A stretch of DNA of 64,000 nt from Flagellimonas okinawensis (GTDB lineage Bacteria; Bacteroidota; Bacteroidia; Flavobacteriales; Flavobacteriaceae), in contig NZ_JARFVA010000001.1 of the NCBI RefSeq assembly GCF_029194005.1, forward strand, positions 186,001-250,000. The letters run 5' to 3'. Below are positions 44,319 to 52,734 of this stretch, one piece after another. The notes beneath the pieces are model-generated. The model was given only the letters and a program-made list of their open reading frames with translations. It did no database searches and was not told where the DNA came from. The position numbers and the translations under genes are program-made. Positions within the stretch are counted from its first letter, which is position 1. Each line of letters opens with the position of its first letter.

Positions 44319-45440
44319 ATGAAAAAACTATTTGTACTATCCTTAGGGGTTCTTTTCTTAACTGCCTGTAATTCCGAACCTAAAGGATTTACTATTAGCG
44401 GTACCATTAGCGGGGAGCCCGAAAATGGAACACAAATATTCTTAAAAACAACAGATTCCATCAATCAATTGATAGATGTTGACACAGCCACTGTTGAGAA
44501 CGGATTGTTCAGCTTTACCGGAAACCAGTTGGAGCCTAAGATGCACTACATTTTTGTTGACAAATTGCGGGGAAACGCCCCAATTATTGTCGAAAATGCT
44601 GCTATGGAGGTAGAGTTTCAAAAAGACAGTATAGGTTATGCCGAAATAAAAGGTACCGAGCAGAACGAACTGTTCATGGGCTTTTTGGCAGAGTCCCGTA
44701 AATTATCCGAACGTGCCAGGTCCATGCAAGACGATATGAGAATGGCAGCACAAGAAAGAGACACGGCCACTGTTGCAGCCTTGAGAGAGGAGTTCATAGA
44801 GTTCCAGGAAGATGCAAGGAATTATAACATGAACTATGCAAAGGAAAACCCTAATGCATTGGTTTCCGTATTGATCATTGGAAACCTATTGGCTACCAAA
44901 GGTGCACCTGTTGAAGAAATACAAACCATGTTTGATGGGCTTTCACCAGAAATGAAAGCTACGGAACCAGGGAAAAAGATTGCCGAACAGTTAGAAAGCT
45001 TAAAATCAACGGAAGTTGGGGCCACAGCTCCAGATTTTTCCGCGCCTACCCCAACAGGCAGCGTACTTGCATTGAGCGATGTTACCAGCAATGCCAAACT
45101 CACACTAGTAGACTTTTGGGCTGCTTGGTGCAGACCATGTCGTGAGGAGAACCCGAACATCGTATCAGTTTATAAAAAGTACCACGATAAAGGTTTTGAT
45201 GTGTTGGGCGTTTCTTTGGATAATAAAGCAGAGCATTGGACCCAAGCCATTGAATCTGACGAATTGGTTTGGAACCATATTTCCAACTTACAGCGTTTTC
45301 AAGATCCCATTGCACGTTTATATAACATCAATGCGATACCAGCAGCATTCTTATTGGATGAGAATGGAGTTATCGTAGCAAAAGACCTAAGAGGTCCTGC
45401 ATTGGAAGAAAAAGTAGCGGAAATCCTTGGGAAGAGCTAA
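44319..45440 (+). CDS. TlpA-like thioredoxin lipoprotein with DUF4369 domain
   Basis: 373 residues. Lipoprotein signal ends LFLTAC (Cys 17). Residues 24-120 form a beta-rich DUF4369 domain (FTISGTISGEPENGTQIFLK). A helical linker (about 120-220) leads to the AhpC/TSA-thioredoxin domain with the active site WAAWCRPC (near residue 268-275) and the cis-proline region NAIPAAFLLDENG. It is probably a periplasmic thiol-disulfide reductase. It lies between two terminators and is monocistronic. Its closest relatives are abundant in Bacteroidota. Confidence 0.92.
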   Translation: MKKLFVLSLGVLFLTACNSEPKGFTISGTISGEPENGTQIFLKTTDSINQLIDVDTATVENGLFSFTGNQLEPKMHYIFVDKLRGNAPIIVENAAMEVEFQKDSIGYAEIKGTEQNELFMGFLAESRKLSERARSMQDDMRMAAQERDTATVAALREEFIEFQEDARNYNMNYAKENPNALVSVLIIGNLLATKGAPVEEIQTMFDGLSPEMKATEPGKKIAEQLESLKSTEVGATAPDFSAPTPTGSVLALSDVTSNAKLTLVDFWAAWCRPCREENPNIVSVYKKYHDKGFDVLGVSLDNKAEHWTQAIESDELVWNHISNLQRFQDPIARLYNINAIPAAFLLDENGVIVAKDLRGPALEEKVAEILGKS

Positions 45441-45464
45441 ACAAAAAATATTTTTTTGATGAAG

Positions 45465-45497
45465 AAAAAAGGTTTTGAATGTTTCAAGGCCTTTTTT
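45465..45497. terminator. Bidirectional terminator between convergent genes
   Basis: AAAAAAGG pairs with CCTTTTTT (45490-45497), with an inner stem TTGAA/TTCAA and G-T pairs, giving a long hairpin with A and T tracts on both sides. It serves both the TlpA-like gene and the rhomboid gene. Confidence 0.8.
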
Positions 45498-45503
45498 GTT
45501 GCG

Positions 45504-46154
45504 CTATATTTTGCCCATTTTATCCAACACAAAAAGTACAATGATTGGAATAGCAAGCAGTACAACAATCAAGGTATCCGTTACAAAAAGGTCCGGCATA
45601 AACAATAATGTGGTTGCATAACCACCAATGGCACCACCAAAATGCGCGGTATGTCCAATATTTCCATGTCTGCTCTTCATTCCCCAAATAGAATACAGCA
45701 AATAAGCAATACCCAACACATACGCCGGTAGCGGAATCGGGATAAACATAATACCCAATTGCATATCTGGATTCAACAAAATAGCAGCGTACAAAACACC
45801 CATTACCGCCCCACTGGCACCGACAGCACTGTAAAAAGGCTCGTTTTTATGAAAGAAAAGTGCCAAAAGGCTCCCAGCAATCAAACTGACCAAGTAAATA
45901 ATGACAAATTTTATAGGTCCGAACCACCCAATCACAACTGGAGCAAAAAAGTAGAGGGTAAACATGTTCAGGAACAAATGGGAAATATCCACGTGCAAAA
46001 AACCAGATGTTACCATTCTTTCCCGCTGACCCGCTTGTACGGCGTTGATACTGAACTTGTATCTATCAAAAAATGCAGTGCTATTAAACCCACGTAGGGA
46101 AACCAAAACATTGGCGGCCATAATGGCAATGGTAGCGATATGTAAATTGAGCAT
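45504..46154 (-). CDS. Rhomboid family intramembrane serine protease
   Basis: 216 residues with six or seven transmembrane segments. The catalytic serine is S114 in GASGAVMG, and the catalytic histidine is H171 in HTAHFGGAIGG. The WR-like L1 loop region (GQRERMVTSGFLHVDISHLFLNM, about residues 42-64, with the conserved HxxxN) is present. The substrate is unknown. It starts from a palindromic promoter shared with the divergent acyltransferase gene. Confidence 0.93.
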   Translation of the reverse strand: MLNLHIATIAIMAANVLVSLRGFNSTAFFDRYKFSINAVQAGQRERMVTSGFLHVDISHLFLNMFTLYFFAPVVIGWFGPIKFVIIYLVSLIAGSLLALFFHKNEPFYSAVGASGAVMGVLYAAILLNPDMQLGIMFIPIPLPAYVLGIAYLLYSIWGMKSRHGNIGHTAHFGGAIGGYATTLLFMPDLFVTDTLIVVLLAIPIIVLFVLDKMGKI

Positions 46155-46173
46155 GTAAATAAAGGTTTGGGTT

Positions 46174-46191
46174 CAAATATAGCTATATTTG
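46174..46191. promoter_or_regulatory. Palindromic overlapping divergent promoters (rhomboid/acyltransferase)
   Basis: CAAATATAGCTATATTTG is a perfect 18-base palindrome. Each half contains a full -7 element: TATATTTG at 46184-46191 for the rightward gene (ATG 46208) and at 46181-46174 for the leftward gene (ATG 46154). The gaps to the starts are 16 and 19 nt. Confidence 0.75.
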
Positions 46192-46207
46192 CACACAAGA
46201 ATAGTCT

Positions 46208-47125
46208 ATGCAGCTGGTAGTTTATATCCTTGTTTATCCATTGCTCTGGTTGATTTCCAGACTTCCCTTTAAAGTCATTTATTTTATTTCTGATGGTGTT
46301 TATGTGCTATTGTACCATGTAATTGGCTATCGAAAAAAAGTGGTGCGAAACAACCTTGCCCTTGTTTTTCCAGAAAAATCTGAGAAAGAACGACTGTTGA
46401 TCGAGAAGAAATTCTTCCGGCACATGTGTGATATTTTCTTGGAGATGATGAAGACTATGGGGATGAGCAAAAAAGAAATTCAAGAGCGATTTACCGTAAC
46501 CAATATTGAGTTGATCATTGACTTGGAGGACAAAGGCATCAATACCATGCTAATGCTTCCCCATTACGCCAGTTGGGAATGGGTTTTATCCCTTAACCTT
46601 CAGATCAAGTCCAAGGGTTATGGTATTTATCAAAAAATAGAGAACAAGTATTTTGATAAATTAGTGAGGAGCATACGTGGCAAATACAATACCGAGCTTA
46701 TATCCACTAGAGAATCAAGAAAAATCCTTAAAGCCGCAAACGAAAGTAAAAAATTGACCATGGTGGGCATCATCAGCGACCAATCGCCCATGGTTAGCAG
46801 AGCTAAGTATTGGACCGAATTTATGGGGGTTACAGTTCCAGCGCATGTAGGTGGTGAAGAAATCTGTAAAACGAACAACTTTGTACCTATCTATCTTAAA
46901 GTTAAAAAACTGAAGCGTGGATATTACCAAAGTACATTTGAAGTTCTTTTTGATGACCCTACTATTGTTCCCGATTACAAAATAACCGATGCCTTTTTGC
47001 GGGAAACGGAGAAGTCTATTCGCGAAGCTCCAGAATATTACTTTTGGACCCACAAACGTTGGAAGCACAAAGACAAAGTGCCCAAAGAGTTTCAACAAAA
47101 AACCACAAAAGCAGCGAATTCTTAG
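46208..47125 (+). CDS. LpxL/HtrB-type lysophospholipid (lipid A) acyltransferase
   Basis: Inner-membrane acyltransferase of 305 residues. The HxxxxD/E active-site motif is H119-YASW-E124 (LPHYASWEW). SDQSPM (near residue 196) and MGVTVPAHVGGEEICKTNNF correspond to the acyl-CoA or ACP pocket of lipid A late acyltransferases. An N-terminal hydrophobic segment (about residues 2-38) anchors it. Bacteroidota lipid A usually needs one such late acylation. Its stop codon overlaps that of glmM by four bases. Confidence 0.87.
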   Translation: MQLVVYILVYPLLWLISRLPFKVIYFISDGVYVLLYHVIGYRKKVVRNNLALVFPEKSEKERLLIEKKFFRHMCDIFLEMMKTMGMSKKEIQERFTVTNIELIIDLEDKGINTMLMLPHYASWEWVLSLNLQIKSKGYGIYQKIENKYFDKLVRSIRGKYNTELISTRESRKILKAANESKKLTMVGIISDQSPMVSRAKYWTEFMGVTVPAHVGGEEICKTNNFVPIYLKVKKLKRGYYQSTFEVLFDDPTIVPDYKITDAFLRETEKSIREAPEYYFWTHKRWKHKDKVPKEFQQKTTKAANS

Positions 47126-48510
47126 ATTCCTGCCACTTCCTTTATTTCACTGATAATTCTATCGGCCAAACCATCGGCTTCATCTTGTGATTTTGCCTCG
47201 GTATAGATTCGGATAATCGGCTCCGTGTTGGATTTTCTTAAGTGTACCCAGTTCTCTGGAAAGTCAATCTTTACCCCATCGATCGTGGACACCTCTTCAT
47301 CTTTGTATTTGTTGTGCATAGCTTCCAAGAGCGCATCCACATCCAAGTCCGGTGTCAACTCGATCTTCTTTTTGCTCATAAAGTAGCTTGGATAACTAGC
47401 GCGCAGCTCAGCAACCGTTCCTCCTCGCTCAGCCATCAACATTAAGAACAAAGCAGTACCAACTAAGGCGTCACGTCCATAATGACTTTCGGGATAGATG
47501 ATTCCGCCGTTACCTTCACCTCCTATAATGGCGTTATTGTCTTTCATTTTGGTCACCACGTTCACCTCTCCTACTGCGGCGGCTTCATACGTTCCACCAT
47601 GTTTTTCGGTTACATCTCGTAAAGCTCTGGAAGAAGATAGGTTGGAAACCGTATTTCCTTTGGTTTTGGACAGTACATAATCGGCACAGGCCACTAATGT
47701 ATATTCTTCACCGAACATTTCACCATCGTTGCTTATGAATGCTAAACGGTCCACGTCGGGGTCAACCACAATACCAAAATCGGCCTTTTCTTCAACTACT
47801 TTCTTACAGATATCCCCCAAATGCTCTTTCAATGGCTCTGGATTGTGCGGGAAGTGTCCTGTTGGGTCGCAATAGAGCTTTACCACTTCCACACCCAATT
47901 CTTCAAGCAACTTGGGGATGGCAATACCCCCTGTGGAGTTTACACCATCAACAACAACTTTAAAACCTGCTTTTTTAATGGTATCGGCATCGACCAAGGG
48001 TAGCTCCAAAACTTCATCAATATGGATGTCGATATAAGAATCATTTTTAATGATTTCTCCCAAGTCATCTACCTCGGCAAATTCGAAATCCTCTTTTTCG
48101 GCCAAAGCCAAGATTTTTGCCCCTTGTTCCGCATCCAAAAACTCCCCCTTTTCATTCAGTAATTTAAGGGCGTTCCATTGTTTGGGGTTATGACTTGCAG
48201 TCAAGATAATTCCACCATCGGCTTTTTCCAAAGGAACCGCTATCTCTACTGTAGGTGTGGTCGACAAGTCTAAATCGATTACATCAATCCCAAGTCCGAC
48301 CAAAGTGGAGACGACCAAATTTTGGATCATTTCACCAGATAAACGGGCATCACGACCAATTACGACTTTTAATTCATCCTTTTCCGAGTACGATTTTAAC
48401 CAAGTACCATAAGCTGCAGCAAATTTTACTGCATCTACAGGTGTTAGGTTATCATTTGTTTGGCCACCAATGGTACCTCGTATTCCGGAAATTGATTTGA
48501 TTAGTGTCAT
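47122..48510 (-). CDS. glmM: Phosphoglucosamine mutase
   Basis: Converts glucosamine-6-phosphate to glucosamine-1-phosphate for peptidoglycan and LPS precursors. It has 462 residues, near the usual length. The phosphoserine is S106 in TASHNPKQW, the metal loop DPDVDRLAF is near residue 247, the sugar loop GEGNGGIIYPE near 336, and the phosphate loop RKSNTEPIIRIY near 430. A broad phosphohexomutase role is possible, but GlmM is the best fit for the TASHN-P motif. A full -7 element lies 20 nt upstream. Confidence 0.9.
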   Translation of the reverse strand: MTLIKSISGIRGTIGGQTNDNLTPVDAVKFAAAYGTWLKSYSEKDELKVVIGRDARLSGEMIQNLVVSTLVGLGIDVIDLDLSTTPTVEIAVPLEKADGGIILTASHNPKQWNALKLLNEKGEFLDAEQGAKILALAEKEDFEFAEVDDLGEIIKNDSYIDIHIDEVLELPLVDADTIKKAGFKVVVDGVNSTGGIAIPKLLEELGVEVVKLYCDPTGHFPHNPEPLKEHLGDICKKVVEEKADFGIVVDPDVDRLAFISNDGEMFGEEYTLVACADYVLSKTKGNTVSNLSSSRALRDVTEKHGGTYEAAAVGEVNVVTKMKDNNAIIGGEGNGGIIYPESHYGRDALVGTALFLMLMAERGGTVAELRASYPSYFMSKKKIELTPDLDVDALLEAMHNKYKDEEVSTIDGVKIDFPENWVHLRKSNTEPIIRIYTEAKSQDEADGLADRIISEIKEVAGI

Positions 48511-48530
48511 AATTGTTAAAAAAGTTTTTG

Positions 48531-48538
48531 CAAATATA
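48531..48538 (-). promoter_or_regulatory. -7 promoter element of glmM
   Basis: Minus strand TATATTTG, a full TAnnTTTG match, 20 nt before the glmM start. Confidence 0.6.
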
Positions 48539-48601
48539 GTTGGGCTTATTCGATTCCATGTTTTGAATTTGTAAATTTCGACAGAAAAGGAATTTGCCCC
48601 G

Positions 48602-49195
48602 ATGAACTTCTTAGCGCATATCTATTTATCTTTTGGTGACGATGAAATAACATTGGGTAATTTCTTTGCCGATCATATTCGTGGCAACAAGTACAAACAT
48701 TTACCAGAAAAAATTCAGAAAGGCATTTTGCTGCACCGGGAAATCGACACCTTCACAGATGCACACCCAACTGCCAGAAAAAGCAGTAAGCGCCTTCATA
48801 AAAATTACCATCATTATAGTCGAGTAATCGTTGATATTTATTACGACCATTTTTTGGCCAAAAACTGGAGCAGTTATTCAGATGTGCCTTTGGATACCTT
48901 TGTAGAAAAGTTCTATGATTTATTGGAAGACAATTACGATATCCTTCCCATGGCCACCAAACGAATGATGCCCTACATGATTGCGGACAATTGGCTGCTC
49001 AACTATGCCAATTTAGCTGGGATTGAACGTGTTCTCAATGGCATGAACCGACGGACAAAAAACAAGTCTCGAATGAATTATGCCATTTTGGACCTTGAAG
49101 AAAATTATACTGAATTCGAAAATGAATTCACTTCATTTTTTGAAGAATTGATTACCTTTTCCAACCAAAAATTTATTTCTCTATGCGAAGACTAG
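48602..49195 (+). CDS. acpH: Acyl carrier protein phosphodiesterase (AcpH)
   Basis: Removes the phosphopantetheine arm of ACP; related to the HD phosphodiesterase group. The 197 residues carry the AcpH signatures MNFLAHIYLS at the start, GNFFADHIRG near residue 20, GILLHREIDTFTDAHP (near 41-56), and HYSRVIVDIYYDHFLAKNWS (near 71). The gamma-glutamyltransferase gene overlaps its 3' end by 13 bases, so they are co-transcribed. A TAAATTTC -7-like box lies at 48572-48579. Confidence 0.9.
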   Translation: MNFLAHIYLSFGDDEITLGNFFADHIRGNKYKHLPEKIQKGILLHREIDTFTDAHPTARKSSKRLHKNYHHYSRVIVDIYYDHFLAKNWSSYSDVPLDTFVEKFYDLLEDNYDILPMATKRMMPYMIADNWLLNYANLAGIERVLNGMNRRTKNKSRMNYAILDLEENYTEFENEFTSFFEELITFSNQKFISLCED

Positions 49196-50868
49196 TACTC
49201 CTCTTCCTTCCCCTAATCTTTTTTATTAATTGTAAGCAACAACCAGCAACACCTACTGGACTGGTCGCTGAAAAGGCCATGGTAGTATCCGCCCGTGAAG
49301 AAGCATCACAATTGGCGGTGGATATTATGAAAAAAGGCGGAAACGCTTTTGATGCCATGGTAGCTACGGAACTTTCCCTTGTTGTAGCATATCCGTTTGC
49401 AGGAAGCGTTGGTGGTGGTGGTTTTATGGTCTACCGCAAAAACAATGGTGAAGTCGGTGGAATCGATTATCGCGAAAAAGCCCCTTTGGCCGCCCATAAA
49501 GACATGTATTTGGATTCCTTGGGCAATGTGATCCCAGGTTTAAGCACATCTGGCGGTACTGCAGTGGGAGTTCCAGGTACAGTTGCCGGCGTATTGGAGG
49601 TTCACAAAAAATTCGGAAAACTTCCTTTAAAGGATATCATTGAACCTATTATTCAACTCGCCAATAAGGGTGTTGTAGTAACCGAAAACCAGGCCAATCG
49701 TTTGGAAAGAACACGAGAACGTTTTATCGAAGCCAATGGTGACAGCACCAAATTCGCCCAAGCTTTTGTTGTAGGTGATACCATAAAGTACCCTGCCTAC
49801 GCCAAAACACTCCAAAAAATAATGGAAGAAGGTCGTGATGGTTTCTACAAAGGTGAGGTTGCCCAGAAACTAGCCGCTTTTGTTCAGGAGAATGGAGGTT
49901 TGATTACCGAAGAGGATCTAGAAAAATATGAAGCGGTATGGAGAGACCCCGTTGTCTTTAACTACAAAGGCATCAAAGTTATCTCAATGAGCCCACCCAG
50001 CAGCGGAGGTGTTACCATCAACCAGATATTTAAAATGATGGAACCTTATGAAGTTGCCAAATATGGACATAACTCAGCAAAAACCATCCAATTGTTTACC
50101 GAAGCATCTCGTAGAGCTTATGCTGATAGAAATTTCTATTTAGGTGATCCTGATTTTGTGGACATTCCCTACGATATGCTCTTGGACGATGAATATTTGC
50201 AAGATAGAATGAGCAATTTCTCTTTTGACAAAGCCACTTTATCCTCAGAGGTTAGTCATGGTGAAGTCGAAATTGTTGAAAGTGACCAAACCACACACTT
50301 TTCCATAGTGGATAGCGAAGGTAATGCCGTTTCCGTGACATCCACGTTAAATGGTGGTTATGGATCCAAACTGTATTCTGATGAGCTTGGTTTCTTTTTA
50401 AACAATGAGATGGATGATTTTAGCGCCAAACCTGGTGTACCCAACATGTTTGGCCTAATTGGTGCCGAAGCCAACAGTATTGAACCAGAAAAACGCATGT
50501 TGAGCAGCATGACCCCTACCATTGTAGAAAAAGACGGGAAACTGTACATGGTTGTAGGTACTCCTGGAGGTTCTACCATAATTACCGCCGTTGCGCAGAC
50601 CATCCTGAATGTTTATGAGTTCAACCTAAGCATGCAAGAAGCTGTGAATGCACCCCGTTTTCACCATCAGTGGTTGCCCGACATGGTGATTTTTGAACCG
50701 GAAGGTTTCTCCGAAGAACTTAAGGCCGAATTAAAATCCAAAGGGTACATCATCAATGAAGAGAGGACTCCGATTATTGGAAAGGTTGATGCGATTCGTG
50801 TGTTGCCCGACGGAAAATTGGAAGGTGGCGCAGATAAACGTGGAGATGATACCGCGGTTGGTTATTAA
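49183..50868 (+). CDS. ggt: Gamma-glutamyltransferase, lipoprotein-anchored
   Basis: Transfers or hydrolyses gamma-glutamyl groups, chiefly from glutathione. The 561 residues start with a lipoprotein signal (LLFLPLIFFINC, Cys 17). The proenzyme cleaves itself before T370 (QTTHFSIVDSEGNAVSVTST), giving large and small subunits. Substrate and oxyanion motifs GGGGFM (near 68), GGYGSKLYSDELGFFLNNEM and LSSMTPTIV (near 446) are intact. It overlaps acpH by 13 bases. The membrane-bound form suggests an envelope location. Confidence 0.94.
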   Translation: MRRLVLLFLPLIFFINCKQQPATPTGLVAEKAMVVSAREEASQLAVDIMKKGGNAFDAMVATELSLVVAYPFAGSVGGGGFMVYRKNNGEVGGIDYREKAPLAAHKDMYLDSLGNVIPGLSTSGGTAVGVPGTVAGVLEVHKKFGKLPLKDIIEPIIQLANKGVVVTENQANRLERTRERFIEANGDSTKFAQAFVVGDTIKYPAYAKTLQKIMEEGRDGFYKGEVAQKLAAFVQENGGLITEEDLEKYEAVWRDPVVFNYKGIKVISMSPPSSGGVTINQIFKMMEPYEVAKYGHNSAKTIQLFTEASRRAYADRNFYLGDPDFVDIPYDMLLDDEYLQDRMSNFSFDKATLSSEVSHGEVEIVESDQTTHFSIVDSEGNAVSVTSTLNGGYGSKLYSDELGFFLNNEMDDFSAKPGVPNMFGLIGAEANSIEPEKRMLSSMTPTIVEKDGKLYMVVGTPGGSTIITAVAQTILNVYEFNLSMQEAVNAPRFHHQWLPDMVIFEPEGFSEELKAELKSKGYIINEERTPIIGKVDAIRVLPDGKLEGGADKRGDDTAVGY

Positions 50869-50878
50869 TTAGCATTCA

Positions 50879-51796
50879 ATGGAATTTGACGTTGTTGTTT
50901 TGACGGACCACAGGTATGTGGACCCAAAAGAAAAGACACCCTACATTCAAAATGTACTGCAAGAAGACCAACTGGTTTTGGAAGCATTGCAAAATCAAGG
51001 GTTAAAAGTGGTTCGTAAAGCATGGGACGACCCGGATTTTGATTGGTCGACCACCAAATATGCTTTGTTCCGGACCACCTGGGACTATTTTGACCGTTAT
51101 GCGGAATTCTCGGAATGGTTGGAAAAAGCATCAAAACAAACACAGTTTATCAATTCCAAAGAGCTTATTTATTGGAATATTGACAAGCATTATTTTAAAG
51201 ACCTATCTAAGGCAGGAGTGAATGTTCCCAACACGGTATATATAGAAAAAGGTTCCAAAACCACCCTTGAAGGAACGATTCAAAGTGCTATGTCCAACCA
51301 TGGTTTTACTGCGGACACCTACATTTTAAAGCCATGTGTTTCCGGAGCAGCCCGTCATACCTATAAAATCAAAAATGATAAAGTTTCCGAGCACGAAGCT
51401 GTTTTTCAAGATTTGATAAAAGAGGAAGCCATGATGCTTCAGGAGTTTCAGCACCATATTGTTTCGGAAGGGGAAATTTCCATGATGGTTTTTAACGGAC
51501 AGTTTACCCATGCTGTACTAAAAATTGCCAAACCGGGCGATTTTAGGGTACAGGATGATTTTGGTGGAACTGTTCATAACTATTCGCCGAGCGCTTCGCA
51601 AATAGCATTTGCAAAAAGTGTGGTGTATGCTGCACCAGAATTGCCCGTTTATGCTCGAGTGGATATTTTTAAGGACAACGATGGCAATTGGGCTCTGGCC
51701 GAATTGGAGATTTTTGAACCGGAATTATGGTTCCGACTTAACCCAACAGCTGCGCATACAGTTGCCAAGGCTATTAAAAACAAATTCTTCTCTTAA
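50879..51796 (+). CDS. ATP-grasp family protein
   Basis: 305 residues with an ATP-grasp fold. The N-terminal Rossmann half (DVVVLTDHRYVDPKEKTPYI, then FRTTWDYFDRYAEF near 64) precedes the ATP-binding part: DTYILKPCVSGAARHTYKIK (near 151, Lys and glycine loop), MMLQEFQHHIVSEGEISMMV (near 184) and the metal ligands in YARVDIF and ELEIFEPELWFRLN (near 258-286). It belongs to a family of glutathione-synthetase-like ligases; the substrates are unknown. It follows ggt by 10 bases, so a peptide-metabolism link is possible. Confidence 0.8.
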   Translation: MEFDVVVLTDHRYVDPKEKTPYIQNVLQEDQLVLEALQNQGLKVVRKAWDDPDFDWSTTKYALFRTTWDYFDRYAEFSEWLEKASKQTQFINSKELIYWNIDKHYFKDLSKAGVNVPNTVYIEKGSKTTLEGTIQSAMSNHGFTADTYILKPCVSGAARHTYKIKNDKVSEHEAVFQDLIKEEAMMLQEFQHHIVSEGEISMMVFNGQFTHAVLKIAKPGDFRVQDDFGGTVHNYSPSASQIAFAKSVVYAAPELPVYARVDIFKDNDGNWALAELEIFEPELWFRLNPTAAHTVAKAIKNKFFS

Positions 51797-51798
51797 AA

Positions 51799-52557
51799 CT
51801 ATCTAGCAATCTGCTTTTTTAACTCTTCCATGGACTGCTGAAGTTGTTTCAACAGGCCTGTTTCGGTAGTTGCATCAACATTAAAGGTCAACTTACTGCT
51901 CACCTCCCAAATCTCTTGAATTTGAAAGGGTTTGATTTCGTAAGGCGGGTAGGTTTCATTCAAGGAAACCAAGGTGATGTTATTGGAATTGGGCTTACGC
52001 TCTATTTTCTTCACCATCACGGAGTCTTGTAAAACGACTACGTACATTTTATTGGGACTCACATGGTCTATATGCTCAATGGCACGTGCCAACACCCAAT
52101 CGTTGGGTCTTAAATTGGGCAACATACTATCCCCTTCTACCTGAAAACCACGATAGGTCGCATTACGGAACTCAGGTATGGGCATATCAAAAGCGGGCAA
52201 CTGCCTATACCAACTCGTATCGGAAATATTCTGTGGATAACCCGCCGCAGCTTTGGCATTTACCATCACCATGTTGTCATTATCGGAATTATCAACAGTG
52301 ACCACTTTAGGAATAACACTGGTTTTGGAAGTATCCAAATGCTTTTGATCACTTTCACCGAACAACCACAATGGATTGATCTTGAACTGCTTCAAAAGTT
52401 CGGCCACTACTTTACCGGAAAGCTTGGTTCTCCCCCGCTCTATGTCGGCCGTGGTATTTTTAACCCCAAGTAATTTGGCGAACTCGGTTTGAGTGTAGCC
52501 AAGTTCCCTGCGGATATCGGTAAATCGTTTTAGGGTTATTTCATTTTCCATCATCAA
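51799..52557 (-). CDS. LexA-like repressor: XRE helix-turn-helix plus S24 protease domain
   Basis: 252 residues. An N-terminal XRE-type HTH (about residues 10-65, FTDIRRELGYTQTEFAKLLG) is followed by a linker and a LexA/UmuD-type S24 self-cleaving domain. The catalytic dyad is S144 (VEGDSMLP) with K183 (SVMVKKIER). An Ala-Gly bond at 105-106 in AKAAAGYP is the likely cleavage site. It is therefore a candidate DNA-damage-triggered repressor. It starts at ATG 52557 or the next two ATGs. It is divergent from the radical-SAM repair gene, with four operator-like repeats in between. Confidence 0.9.
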   Translation of the reverse strand: MMMENEITLKRFTDIRRELGYTQTEFAKLLGVKNTTADIERGRTKLSGKVVAELLKQFKINPLWLFGESDQKHLDTSKTSVIPKVVTVDNSDNDNMVMVNAKAAAGYPQNISDTSWYRQLPAFDMPIPEFRNATYRGFQVEGDSMLPNLRPNDWVLARAIEHIDHVSPNKMYVVVLQDSVMVKKIERKPNSNNITLVSLNETYPPYEIKPFQIQEIWEVSSKLTFNVDATTETGLLKQLQQSMEELKKQIAR

Positions 52558-52638
52558 TTCAATAATGTCATGTCGAGCGCAGTCGAGACATCTAGCAACA
52601 TATTATTCTCGAAAGCAATCAAACAGACAATCCATTCT

Positions 52639-52646
52639 CAAATATA
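52639..52646 (-). promoter_or_regulatory. -7 promoter element of the LexA-like gene
   Basis: Minus strand TATATTTG, a full match. The 80-nt leader also holds a dispersed repeat piece (TGTCGAGCGCAGTCGAGACA, near 52573-52592). Confidence 0.5.
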
Positions 52647-52654
52647 GCTATTTT

Positions 52655-52729
52655 GGAATATTTCCAAAAACTTTTATGGATTATTTCCATTTATTGGATT
52701 ATTTCCATATTTTTGATTGGAATATTTCC
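52655..52729 (+). promoter_or_regulatory. Four operator-like repeats upstream of the radical-SAM gene
   Basis: GGAATATTTCC, GGATTATTTCC, GGATTATTTCC and GGAATATTTCC start at 52655, 52678, 52696 and 52719 (spacing 23, 18 and 23). Each is a near-palindrome of GGAAN-TTCC type. Sites 3 and 4 flank the -7 element at 52708-52715. Best candidate: binding sites for the adjacent LexA-like repressor. Confidence 0.75.
52708..52715 (+). promoter_or_regulatory. -7 promoter element of the radical-SAM repair gene
   Basis: TATTTTTG is a full TAnnTTTG match, 19 nt before ATG 52735 and between operator sites 3 and 4. It places the start at 52735 and not at the TTG at 52717. Confidence 0.6.
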
Positions 52730-52734
52730 AAGTT

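Noticed and set aside
52717-52734. TTG start for the radical-SAM gene
   Set aside because: It falls within an operator repeat and right after the -7 element; ATG 52735 begins the conserved family N-terminus.
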